Shown piece by piece: positions 22,627 through 33,477 of a stretch of 64,000 nucleotides of DNA. Made by a program: the position numbers and the translations under genes. Below the pieces are notes generated by a model. It was given only the letters and a program-made list of their open reading frames with translations. It had not been told where the DNA came from and made no database searches. Numbering within the stretch: the first letter of the stretch is position 1; the number at the start of each line of letters is the position of its first letter. This DNA is from Daedaleopsis sinensis (lineage: Eukaryota > Basidiomycota > Agaricomycetes > Polyporales > Polyporaceae): contig CM066305.1 of assembly GCA_033807695.1 (NCBI GenBank), forward strand, positions 1,178,001-1,242,000, read 5' to 3'.

Positions 22627-23588
22627 CTAGTGCCCGGTTTCTGACTTCCGGGTTGGTCCTTCTGCTAACTCCAAGAGTGAGTGAGTGGGAGCACAACGCC
22701 TACAACGAGACGTACAACCTACCGATAATCCTGCCGCTTGCAATTGTTCAAGCCTTTGCGCCAACTCACGCATCGACTCGATCCCCCGGCCGTCATCAGG
22801 CCGTGGTGCCCAACCTTGCCGCAATTCGACCTCCTCCATGAACGCCGCGACGTCCGCAAAGGGCTTCCACAGGTCGTTCACTGCGTCCACATGTGCTCGT
22901 CTGTCGGTCCATGAGACTCTCAGATGAGTTTCAAGACAGGCAAAGCATCGATTTCAAACACGCACCCACTCTGCACGTCCTCCACCAGCTCCTTCAGGGT
23001 ACTGTCGGTGCGCGCCCTCCACTTCTTGTCCCGCTCTTCCCTCTCTTTCGCCACGACAACCATCAGAGCCACCGAGTTCTTCACCTCGTGCATTAACGAG
23101 TTCGTGCCGCGCCCGACATCCTTCACCGCGGTGTCCAGCTCGCCGAAACGGGCATTGAGGTGAGCCTCCAGCCGCCTCCTCTGCTCCTGGGCGGCCTTCT
23201 CTCTCGCGGCCATACTCGCCTTCTGCTCCGCGAGCAGTGCACGGCCCTCGTTCAGCAGCTCGAGGGCCCGTGCGGACGCCTCGCCCTGACCGTGATGATG
23301 CTTCGCCGCCTCCTCCGCCGTCGCGCGCAGCTCCCGTGCGAGGCCCGTGTTCGCCTTGCGGAGGGCGGCCAGCTCTGTGCGGAGGGCGGCGAACTGCCGT
23401 CGCGTGAGGGCATACGGGATGAGTGCGAGAGGCGCGAGTACCGCGGCGAGTACGAGTATTGTTCTGCCTGGGGAACGCGTGCGGTCATCCGACTCTGAGC
23501 GACTCCGACTCTCTGCTGATGAGAACGGCCAGGGAGCCATGGCGGGGTCTGCGTGATCGTGACTCTCTCTCTGCGAGCTCGACGCCAT
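22627..23588 (-). CDS. Membrane-anchored coiled-coil protein, paralogue 2
   Basis: Unrecognised 298-aa protein. Exons 23588-22966 and 22900-22627, joined at VQSG-RAHVDAVND. ATG 23588 (MASSSQR) is preferred; an in-frame ATG at 23663 would add 25 residues. Around 40 polar residues precede a membrane segment (TILVLAAVLAPLALIPYALT), then basic RRQ and an Ala/Glu/Arg-rich coiled coil (LRTELAALRKANTGLARELR) similar to paralogue 1 (LHALRSANASLAREVR). A long charged helix follows (REKAAQEQRRRLEAHLNARF), then NSVALMVVVAKEREERDKKW. The last exon adds a helix FADVAAFMEEVELRQGW. The two proteins share order of parts and intron phase but have diverged strongly. Confidence 0.68.
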
Positions 23589-23973
23589 GGGCCGACTGTG
23601 GTACACACGCGAAGCACACAAGGCAGACACGAGGCTTCTGAGTGGGAGAGAATGGGTAAGCACGCTTCTGAGTCGAAATCCGAGTGGTTAGGTGGCGTAA
23701 GTAAGTACATCGTAAGCATATTGCACGTGATAATCGTAACTTTATACAACATCGCTCGTCGTGAGAGGGAATCTAGTAATACACGAGGTATCTATGAGTG
23801 GCCAGCAGTAGACGGTATAGCCAAAGTCGGGAGAGCAACAGATCCAGCAGAGAGATACAGCGATACAGTACCAGTGCGACAGAGAGCAACAGAGCAAGGG
23901 CGAAAACGGAGCAGGAAGATAACACAAGAGTATGAATGGGAGGCATGGTCGTGGCATGGTCGAATGTGCGGTT
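23589..23973. other. Intergenic region
   Basis: No gene is supported. Promoter of coiled-coil paralogue 2 on the left and 3' flank of the CcmS-related gene on the right. Confidence 0.45.
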
Positions 23974-26368
23974 TCACGCGGCGTTCGCTTCCTTCTTCTT
24001 TCCGCCTCCAAAGATGCGGCGGATGAAGGCGAAACGAACCTTTTTCTTCTTCGTACCCGTCGGTGTCGCCGCATCGGGCTCCACCGGTAGCCTGGCCCTG
24101 CTTCATCAGCCTTGCACCGTACAGAACACATAGAGAGGACTCACTCGTCAACATACACAGGGTAGGTTCTTTTGAGCTCAGCTTTCACCGCCAATATCTC
24201 GTTCCGATGCGCGTCGCGCAGTGCATCTGGCACGTTCAGCTTCCGCCGCCAAACGGCCATGCTTTTCCCCGACGGTGAGAGAAGGAAGACGAAGACAATC
24301 ACTTGGAAGGCAGGATCGTATAGAGTGACAGATGACTGTAATGTAGAGTCAAGCGTGTTTTGCAGCTCGCTCAGGGTGAGCCAGTCAAACGCCGGCTGGA
24401 AACCGGTGCCCGAGAAAGTCGGTGTGCGGTAGTCGGCATTCGCAAACAGCGCGCCTCTCTCACGCGTTTCAAGGAATCGCTGGACCTGTACGATAGGTCA
24501 GTACGAGGGCGTTAGGCCAATACGTAGTTCACTCACCCCAATACTCGCGAGCCCGTTTGACATAGCTGCTACCCATTTAAGTAGTGAGCCAACGCGAGGA
24601 TCCTTGTCTGGGTTGAAGCCCCATCGGAAGCGCTCCTTTGCAGGCCGTTCCCGATTGTAGAGTGCACTCTCTGCGAGTATCAATGCTTCGCCATGCGAGT
24701 CGACGAAAGCATTCTCTCCCATCCCGTTGCGCGGAGGCGCGAGTTCAAATATGGTCGTCTTCATAGTGCCGGAGATCGACGTGATCGTTCCAGTGGCCAT
24801 TTTCATGGTGCGCGACACTGGCGAAGGCGTCCACATCTGGTGCTGGGCATTTCGGGGAGGCGATGTACCCGGTGCAGGCGCAGGCGCATGTGCACGACCG
24901 CGCGAGGTGGTGGTCGAGGTGGATCTGGCGTAATCGACGTTGTTGTTGAATCGTACCCGCTGATTGTTGCCGTAACTGTGTCCGTGCCCTCCATGTTCTT
25001 GACCTCCCCCGCCCCATCCATCATCTTCGTCGTCTTCCCACTCGTCATCTTCGTACTCCTCCTCCTCCTCTTCCTCAGGGATTGTCGATGCGCGGTCTGC
25101 GCCCCAGCCGTTGTTGCCCCATTGATTCCAGCTGTCCACATACTGCACTGGCTGAGGGCGACCGTGCTGTTGTTGAGGATGTCCGTGTGGGGCACGACCA
25201 CCGGATCGGGCGTTGTGGTCCTGTATGCTGCGAAGGATACCTTGTTGCTCAGCCAGAAGCTGCGCCTCCAGTTGGGCAGGATGAAGAGACTGCTGTAAAC
25301 GAGAGGAGGGGTGGGCGGCCGCTTGTTGGCGATGATGTTGAGGGAGTGGCTGCTGATAGTAGCCCTTGGCTTGTTGATTGGGATCTTCTAGCAGGGAGCT
25401 CAGTATCTGCGACCGCTGATGCTCAGACAGCACTTGTCTGGTCCCACCTCCGACAGTTGCGGACTGAGCCTGGTAAGCATAGGCAGCGGGAGCAGCGGCT
25501 GGTTGAGAGCTTCCTCCCATCTTCGCCTCACTAGCCCAGTTCGCCCACGCGGGTTTTGCTGCGGTAGCTCTAGGCGCAGGAGGTTGGCCCCAAGCGGCAG
25601 TGGGTGGTTGGCCCCATCCGGATGCAGTGGGCGCAGGGCGGGTTCCCCAATTTGAGGGAGACATTTGGACAGCTGTAGGATGGAGAGAAGCTGGCGCTTG
25701 TGCGCTTGCTGTAGTCGGGGACTGCGCGTGAGCACCGCCTCTCTTCAAGTTGCCTCTGCCCATTCCATACATTCCTAATCCGTTACTCGGAATCGCTGCA
25801 GCCGCGGCGGGTGGTTGTCCCCACTCTGTCGCGGCAGATGGTGCTTGACCCCAGTCTCCTCCAGTCGGTTCTCCCCATCCTCCATCAGTAGCAGCGCCAT
25901 AGTCGCCGCCGCCGCCGCCAGCAGACCCACCCCAGTCGTCGCCAGAGTGTCGATCAGAGGGAGCGGGCGCGCCCCAGAGATTGCCCGAATCAGCCGCACC
26001 GTCGCCCCATCCGTCGTCTTGCTCCTCCTCTTCCTGTGTGTCGTGAGCTGAAGCCGGCCAGTGTCCGCCTGTAGGGAACGGGATGAAATTGCGGGGAGAG
26101 TGGGTCATGTTAAGATGTGGGAGGGCCATGATAGGATCGCGGAGGCGACGAGGAGGAAGCGATGTGAAGACTCAGTTGGGTGCCATAAGGTGCTATATGA
26201 AAGGGTGGACGAACCTGCGTGCCCTGCTTGTGCGAAGGAAGCTTGCGCGTGCATGCCATGGCCGGATGGATGCAGCGCTACTACCGCAGGCACTGCTGCA
26301 GGTTCTGCCGGCTGGGCTTTGGTGGGTTGCTCGGCTCCCTTTGCTTTTGGCTTCTTAACCTTCGCCAT
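23974..26368 (-). CDS. CcmS-related-domain protein with long low-complexity N-terminus
   Basis: Exons 26368-26215, 26170-24537, 24485-24145 and 24091-23974 give 748 aa. The first 500 residues are low complexity: basic start (MAKVKKPKAKG), then repeated WGxP/DDGWG, Gln/Ala/Pro-rich and an acidic run (EEEEEEEYEDDEWEDDEDD). The ordered C-terminal domain starts near ALYNRERPAKERFRWGF and continues SLLKWVAAMSNGLASIG, FLETRERGALFANADYR, FDWLTLSELQNTLD and VYDPAFQVIVFVF-like text; this matches my memory of the domain annotated CcmS-related in Agaricomycetes. The tail is basic (KKKKVRFAFIRRIFGGGKKK), possibly nucleic-acid or membrane binding. Biochemical role is unknown. It diverges from the STB6-like gene at 26836. 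Confidence 0.7.
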
Positions 26369-26835
26369 TGGGTAATTATCGCGTCCTCAGCGCGCGTGGA
26401 AGTCGTGCGGACTCGGGATGATGGTGGAGTACAGTGCCGAAGACGAGCGGTTCGATGGGAGCGAGAGACTGGTGGAGGCCGAAAGGAGACGTGCAGACCC
26501 GCGAGGAGAACATGCGGGGACTGTGGGTGAGGAGAGAACGGGATAAGAAGGGGGTCCACGAGGCGTGTTCTGCACTCGGACGCGTCGAGCGCCAATGCAG
26601 AGTATGCACCGTGGGAAGACCGACCAGAGGCGGGAGCAGCATTGCCCGCCGTCTCCGGCAGCCTCCAGCCTCTGTACCAACTTCTCGCCCTCCCGGGTCC
26701 TCCTCGTCGCCTTCGACGTCGCGCGCGACGTTGCCCGCGTCCGCGGTCTCTCAGACTGCGTCCTCGTAGTCCTCCGGCGTACTATGCTACCTGCACCCTT
26801 GCGTCATTAAGTGACATTCAGGTCCCAAACCCACC
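26369..26835. promoter_or_regulatory. Divergent promoter region
   Basis: 467 nt between two head-to-head starts (26368 on minus, 26836 on plus). No gene fits here; frames such as 26434-26769 are Arg/Ser-rich and lack splice support. No clear TATA box was seen for either side. Confidence 0.45.
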
Positions 26836-29800
26836 ATGGCATCCAGTCCTTCCAAGGGAAGAGCCTCCGGAGCGTTGCTCAGCCCTCCGGTTCCTGTCAC
26901 TCCTCTTCCGCGGTCCAAGTCTCCGACAATGCCTCCGTCGCCGACACCTTCGTCGCCCCGTCCTCCCGCGGTGTCTCGCGCGCAGACGCATATATCAACC
27001 ATGTCACTCGGCGTACCCTCGACTCCCTTCTACACTCCTCATGTCTCCTCCGTCAATATCGCCAACGTACAGAAGCGTCTTCTCATGCCCACAGTGCGGT
27101 CAGTGAAGGCTCCCGCCCCATTCGTCCGGTTGCCTCCCGCCGCAAAATCTACTTCTTCGAAACTTGGACGCTCAAGAGCTGGCTCGCTTTCGACGACTGC
27201 GCACCCGGACGCGACTGAACGTGCTGTGGTAGGCGCGTCGGACTGGCTCGTAGGCGGGGAGAAGTTCGAGGTGGTCGAGGAGCAGCTCGAGCTGGAAGGT
27301 TTCCAAATATATGCCGTGGAGAAGTGGTACGCTTCCCAGGATGGTCTGTATGCTTTATACCCTAGTGACCATCTTCACTAAGGGTGGTCGTGCGGAAACG
27401 CCCTGTCCTCGTGTTGACTGTATACACCGGAGATCCGAAGCACAAGGTGATGCGTTCCGCTGATGTTTCTGCAGAACCTCCGCTCAGTCTATGTTGTCAG
27501 ATTACCGTAACTGCACTGAGCCCTCAAGCATCTCTCCCTCCTGGGGACGCGCAGAAGGCATGGGACGAGGCCATGCGCAACCTACGAAGGGAGGGCGCTC
27601 GGCCAAAGGAGGTGCGAAACTTGACTTAGTGTGAGGGCACTTCCGCTCATTGCATGCCCGGTGAAAGACAGAGAAGGGTACATTGATGGTCACATCACTT
27701 GCCAACTTCCGTTCGGACTACACCATCGTCCACGTCCCATCAGGCAATTTCTTGGATGCCCGCGAGCAGTTGTATTCAAACATCAATCTCCTTCGCATGG
27801 GGTGCGGTGGTCGTGCCGCACTGACTCTCGAGGAACCTAGGTCTGTCCGTGCCCATAGAACAATGTTCCTCACACCCGAGCCCTCAGCTGACGTCCGTGT
27901 AGCGACGCATCCAAAGATCGCTTCATTAGCATGTACCATGTCACCGACAAGGCTCATTCACGGACCCGAGAGCAGTTCATTGCAACCGTTCTGGAGTTGG
28001 TGAAACTCATCCAGGCGGCCTTGGCTATCTTTGGCATGTTTGACATGTCTCCAGACGAGCGCAATGGCTTGCTATGCGACACTACGTGCGAAGGCATCCA
28101 AAGGTGGGTCGCAGATATAGGGGAGCCCTACCACCAAATCGAAGTAAGTTCATGATATATGGATGTGAGGATAAAAAGCTGAGGTTTCTTGATCAGCCTA
28201 CAGAGAAGGTCGCCGACCCCACCGTGATTGCAGCGTTGTTCAGTGTAATTGTCAGCGCACGTACCAAATTATATGCACTAGGCATAGTAAGACGGCAGTA
28301 TTCTCATACCCCGAGCCGTCCTGACTCTTACATTTTCAGGCTGTGCCCAAGGACCCCTTCATGGAACCGGCTGGGTTTGTGAGGGCTCTAGCCACGTTCC
28401 ATACGTCCAAGTCTCATCACCCACATGGCCACTCTCCGCTCATCCTACCGACTTCACCTACTTTCCACACCAGTTCATCGACGGGCCCTCCTGCATCCCC
28501 TGTGCCCCCTGCGCTCAGTCCTTGTCCCAGTGCCTCCTTTCTCACACAGGCACTCATCGAGTCTATCCAGTCACAGTATGCGAAGCTGCGACAGAGTGAC
28601 TCGTACAAGGTGCACCGCGTGCTCAAGAACAAGCTCGACGACCTTGCCATGGACCTCCGTACCCATGTTGCCGAAAGCGGCGGGTCGAGCGTAACCTCGC
28701 ACAGCGTGACCTCTGATCTGGCGGCATTTGCGCGCTGCGCGGTGTCTTCGAAGGATGCGCCGCAGAGCTTACGGTACTTCTGGACTGGCCGACCTGGGTA
28801 TGCGGAGCAGAAGCGGCGGGAGAAGGAAGCTGTCTGGAGCGATGGCGAGCGCGAGCGCGAGGACGGGGAGAGGGATGAGAGAGAAGGCGCTGCCAGAGAT
28901 GGTAGAGAAAGGGACGACCGGGGCAAGGACAGAGAGAAGCAGGCACGCTCTGGAGACGAGAGTGAGCCAATGTGGGCCGGCCGTGTGAAGGAGAAGATGC
29001 TGGCGGGGTGGGTCTTTCGATGGTCTCGTAATTGCTACTCTCCTATAACTCACGATCTTACAAGGTTCAAAGGCAAGAAACTCAGCGTCGACTTTGGCAC
29101 CCTTGGGAAGGCGTTCCTGCCGGAGTCCCCGCGAGGTCCATCCGAGAAGTCCGGCCAGTCCTCGATGTTGCCGTCAGTCGTCGTTTCCAGGTGTGTGTCA
29201 GTTACGAGAGTGTCCACATGTGGGGTAAACGTCAAGCTATTCCAGAGAACCAGTCGACGAAGAAGAGCTATTGAGTAGCGGACAGCAGTCGCCCATCTGT
29301 GCGTATAAACATGAACGACCCCTGGTAGCTACTCGTACTCACTCCACTGTTCGACAGCTGATGCGCCCAATCCACTGATGCTCGGTGTGGGATCGCTGCC
29401 TCATGCTGAGCGCTCCGCCAGCGAGCTCTCTGACTACGACCGACGAGTATCGGAGTTCAACCAGAAGCGACCGTACTATCCCAGAACACAGTCGCGCATT
29501 ATCAGTTGGTCGGACGCACGGAGCGCACGGGGCATGCTGCACGAGAACGGCTCCAAAGAGAATCAGCACCGTGCCGGCGCAAGCCCCCTCAGCAAGGCGG
29601 ACTCAGCCTCCTCCCCCATCGAGGACGACGCTGCATCCATCATGGACCCCTCCGACCTCGAAAAGCGGCACCGCCGCCGGCTGCTCGTCGCAAGCCACGA
29701 GCGACGGCGCAGCTTCGACGACGCCCCCGACCTCGCCGACAGCCCCGTTCTCCCCGTCGAGCGCATGCGCATCGACGTCGCGCTCTGCGGGCAGCTGCTC

Positions 29801-30532
29801 GTCATGCGCCGCCGCGAGGCGCACCTCGCCAACGTCGTCGCCTGCCTCCAGGCGCTCGCGTACAGCCTCGCCGCGCAGAACGCCCGGCTGCGCGGCGAGC
29901 ACGAGCACGCCCGGGACCCACTCGCCGCGCTGGACGCACGCGCGGGCGAGCTGCAGCGGCTCGAGGCGCTCCGCACGGACGTGGAGGGCCTCACGCAGGA
30001 GACGAGCGCGCTCGCGTACGAGGGCGCGCAGTTCCGCGTCGAGGACCTGTGGCACACTGCGGCGCAGCCGCGCCAGCGCGTGCTCGCGCTGCGCGAGAAG
30101 GCGTTCGGGACCGGGCGGCGGCTGCCGCAGGGCGTGCGCGGGGCGCACGGGACGTTCAGCCGCGTGCAGTGGACGCTGGACGGCGCGGGGCGGCTCGTGG
30201 ACCGCGTCGGGCGCACGGAGAGCGAGGCGGAGGAGGAGGCGGAGCTGCCGCCGCTGACGGGGATCGAGGTCGACCTCGCGGAGGAGGTGGATGCGGTCGC
30301 GCACCTGAACCTGAAGCCGACGTGGCTCCTGCGCTTCTTCAACTACTGGGGCGGGCGGCTCGGGCTCAGTCGCACGCAGGAGCCGCCGCCGCCGCCGCCG
30401 CCGCCGGACGCCCCTGCGTCCAAGGACGCGAACGGAAACGGTGCTGCGGCGAATGGCGGCGTGAGCAGCTCGGTCGCGCTCCCTACGGACGAGGTCCGCT
30501 CCCAGTTACTGCAGAGGACGGTCACCACATAG
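26836..30532 (+). CDS. STB6/STB2-like protein (predicted Sin3-binding family)
   Basis: Exons 26836-27326, 27383-27446, 27501-27611, 27674-27840, 27903-28143, 28197-28286, 28340-29007, 29065-29190 and 29329-30532, about 1053 aa. The last intron is ambiguous: donor 29193 with acceptor 29356-29357 also keeps frame and drops about ten residues. The conserved N-terminal domain reads EGFQIYAVEKW, VLTVYTGDPKHK-ITVTALSP, ARPKE-KGTLMVTSLANFRSDYTIVHVP, ending near MYHVTDK; this matches the domain of yeast Stb6/Stb2, proteins found by Sin3 interaction. Then come a helical region, a Glu/Arg-rich charged stretch (about 28830-28950), and a C-terminal helical part with a perfect GCC/CCG run encoding poly-Pro near 30383. 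Family assignment rests on the N-terminal part; the role in Sin3/histone deacetylase regulation is inferred. Confidence 0.75.
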
Positions 30533-30817
30533 CATCTGCCCTTATGTGCTCTTATTGACTCTATGGGTCAGCGTGTGTGTGGCATCCACGCATTCGTTGG
30601 CCTCCGGTTGGATCATGCTTTCGATGGACACAACTCGCTATGGATTGCTGGATTGCAACATGTACATGTACGCGCAATTAATTTATCCTGCCCTAGGCGT
30701 CGCTCTACAGTAACAGTAGATAGATGGGAGCAAATAAGTGACTCGTGCACGGCAGAGCGACACGGTACAACGCTACATATAGTGCCAACGGTAGCCAGTG
30801 GATTAAGAGGACCGGCA

Positions 30818-32242
30818 CTACCGTGCCTTGACCTTCCCCTGGGACTTGCGCATGAGCCGCTTCTTCTCGCGGTCGAGCACCTTCTGCTGCTCCGCCGCGC
30901 TGAGCTTCGCCACGCGCTCGTCGCGCGCCTTCTTGCGCGCGGACGCCTTCTCCTCCTCCGCCTCCTCGCGCTGCTCGCGCGCCGCCTCCTCGCGGATCTG
31001 CTTGTCGACCTCCTCGCGCGTCCTGCGGAGCTTCGTGCGCGTCTCGGGGCGCAGCGCCGCGTGGAGCCCCCCGCGCACGCCCGGGAGCTTGCCCTCGCCC
31101 GCGACGATGTCCGCGAGGTGGAACATCGCGGTGACGAGCGGGACGGTGACGGACGCGGAAGCGTTGGGCGGGAGCCGGAGCGAGAGCACGAGCCGCTTGG
31201 TGCGCGCGGAGGGCGCGAGGGGCGCGGCGGGGCGCACGCGCGGCTGGTCCGTGAGGGAAAGCGAGCGGAAGTACGGCTGGATGTCGGGGTGCGAGAGGAC
31301 ATCGGCGAGCGAGAACGCGCCGTAGGGCTTCAGGAGGGTCGTCGTGATGTCCGCGAACTCTGCGGCCGGGTGGGTGAGCCCGAGGACGGGGCGGGGAGAG
31401 GTGGACGGACGTACCTGCCATGACGGCGAGAGACTTGGGCAGGGCGGGGTTGTCAGTGGTCCTAGTGAAGGTCTGGTCGAGGTCTGAGGTTCGTACAATC
31501 TTACGGGCAGTGACAGATGAGACGCACCAGATCCCAACGGTCGTTCCTGATCTGCTTCATCTCGTCCTTGGAGACGACAGCCCAGACACACTCGGGGACG
31601 GCGCCATCCTTCTCCTTGAAGGTGAACTCCAGCTCCAGTTTGTCGTAGACGCTGTAGTCCAGCTCGACGATGCCGCGAACGAACTGGTAAAGGAGCTGGA
31701 ACGGGTCATGGCGGGGGCGGAGAGTGAAAGTAGTGTGTAACGAAGCGATAGCACGTCTTCCGGTGGAGAAGGCGAAGAAGTCACTGCTCCCATCTGAACG
31801 GGTCGGAGGCGGTTTTAGAGGATGAGAGGAATGAAATATGGAGTCACACACCCTGTACGAGTCCCTCACGGTTTGCTGGTCTGGAGAACTGGGTCTTGTA
31901 CAAGGGTAAGTGCGCCTCAAACCTACGGTCGAGTAATGGCTGATGAGTACGACTGCGCCTACGTAGCACATCGTCGGAAACGCACCATTTGTTTGCTCTC
32001 CGTTCGTTCGTCTTCTTCCCGATGAAGTAGCACACTACATAAAGCAGCACGGCGCCGAGGAAGTAGACCTCGTTTTTGAAGTCTGACGTGTGGTATGAGT
32101 CTAGCTGTGTTAGTAGAGAGAGCAAAGCAAACTCACAAGCTGGGCGGAAGGTGAGGAACTTCCACCTGAACTCAAGCCCGTCGTAGTCCCCGGTGACATC
32201 TGGAATAGGCGGCGTGAGGTACTGGATAACGAGGGAGGCCAT
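30818..32242 (-). CDS. CCDC47 homologue (PAT complex, ER membrane-protein biogenesis)
   Basis: Exons 32242-32137, 32082-31986, 31922-31852, 31793-31528, 31472-31415 and 31359-30818 give 379 aa. The N-terminus carries one membrane segment (VYFLGAVLLYVVCYFIG), then a globular domain with HLPLYKTQF, DPFQLLYQFVRGIVELDYSVYD, LEFTFKEKDG and VWAVVSKDEM, then NPALPKSL. The C-terminal tail is highly charged and helical (REEVDKQIREEAAREQ, then KKARDERVAKLSAAEQQ), a ribosome-facing coiled coil in known homologues. In animals CCDC47 with Asterix forms the PAT complex that helps multipass membrane proteins fold at the ER. A 54-nt first intron (32083-32136) with a ctaac branch site was chosen over reading through because it restores the family's spacing. 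Start at 32242 is the first ATG giving the conserved N-terminus; the frame is open further upstream. Confidence 0.85.
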
Positions 32243-32714
32243 GACTGTCGGACTGGACGGTCGACGGTCAAACAGGGACTCGGGCAGTCGTGGACGATGA
32301 GCTGGAGGAGTGGGGGGCGGGGTAAGCGCTCCCTCGCGGGCGTCGGTTCGATAACCACGTGGCCGCGATGATGCCCTGTCGAATCCGACTGCCCAAGCTG
32401 GGGTTGGGTTCATACCAGGTTCATACCAAGTCCGCACGCGCTCGTGAAGTTGGGTTAGTGGGCGAAGAATGGAGAAACAACGACATCGGTCGCGCGTAGG
32501 ACAGTCGCTCCTTGCCAGGGACTCGTCAAGACCACCGTCTTAGGGGACACAACTCTCCTGAGCAATAGGCGACTATCAGGAGCTTGACAGCAGCTACTTA
32601 CCTCTTCTCTAACGTCGGCAGTCATACTACATTCTCACCCACTACGCACCATCTGTCCCAGAAGGCCTGTCTGCAAACCGGTGTATTCGTTCAACGCAAA
32701 GATTAGCCTCTGGC
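32243..32714. promoter_or_regulatory. Divergent promoter region
   Basis: 472 nt between the CCDC47 homologue (minus) and the small conserved gene (plus). No gene or clear TATA motif is seen. Confidence 0.4.
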
Positions 32715-33212
32715 ATGCCAGTGTCGCCGTCTTCGCAGCCCCAGGTATGCTTTGGTATTTCAATGTACGAAGGGACTCATTGTAACGGGGATCTACAGGA
32801 ACATGACTTCTCTGCGGGCACAGACTACGGAGCGTTCGTCGTGGACGTCCTCTCTCGGATGACGCGCTCAACTGGAAGGATCGACCAAATAGTTCTGCGA
32901 CGATGTATCGGGCTCGCGTCCTCATACCTGGTGACGGATGTTACTATGGATGCGGAGCGGGGAGTGCACTCCTGGCGCGCGGGGTTGAACCGGCTGGTGG
33001 ACGTGATGGTCGCGCTGCATGCGCGACAGGAACTGGAGATTGAGACGGTGAACACGGCGAGCCAGGCGTGCTCGGAGTGCTGGACGGTGGCGGGGTCGTG
33101 GCGGGAGATGGACGAGTGTCGAGAAGGAGTTGCGGGAGTTGCGAGTCGGCTGAAGGGGCTGCTGGACACGAATGGGAAGACATACCGGGGCCAGGCGATC
33201 TACGCGCCGTGA
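32715..33212 (+). CDS. Small conserved basidiomycete protein of unknown function (147 aa)
   Basis: Exons 32715-32744 and 32799-33212. The first exon is only 30 nt (MPVSPSSQPQ) and is followed by a 54-nt intron. The protein is soluble and helical, with DYGAFVVDVLSRMT, a Cys near LRRCIGLASSYLV, WRAGLNRLVDVMVALHARQELEIETVN, SQACSECWTV and a C-terminal DTNGKTYRGQAIYAP. The composition and clear helix periodicity support a real gene; I recall closely similar short proteins in other Agaricomycetes but no function. The CSEC pair is the only metal-ligand-like feature. Confidence 0.7.
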   Translation: MPVSPSSQPQVCFGISMYEGTHCNGDLQEHDFSAGTDYGAFVVDVLSRMTRSTGRIDQIVLRRCIGLASSYLVTDVTMDAERGVHSWRAGLNRLVDVMVALHARQELEIETVNTASQACSECWTVAGSWREMDECREGVAGVASRLKGLLDTNGKTYRGQAIYAP

Positions 33213-33477
33213 GGGACTGACTTGGACTGTAACTGACCGGTACCAAGTACGACTCGGAGTAGACTGTTGTACGATACTCTCGACTCTCGTCGATCCTGCT
33301 CTCGCTCGCGAAAACAGGCACAGATCGGACATTTCACGTGGTTCCATTTCAGTGACGCAATCACCGCCTCTGCCGCCGCTTGCGCTCAGCCGCCGCCGAG
33401 TCCCGCCTCCGCCGAGTTCCCCGCTGCCTCTCCGAGCCTCCTCGCCGTCTTTCTCTCTCTCATCATCGTCCTCCCCA

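Noticed and set aside
29506..30558. 350-codon Arg/Ala/Gly-rich frame overlapping the STB6-like gene
   Set aside because: Out-of-frame reading of a high-GC exon; composition is typical of a shadow.
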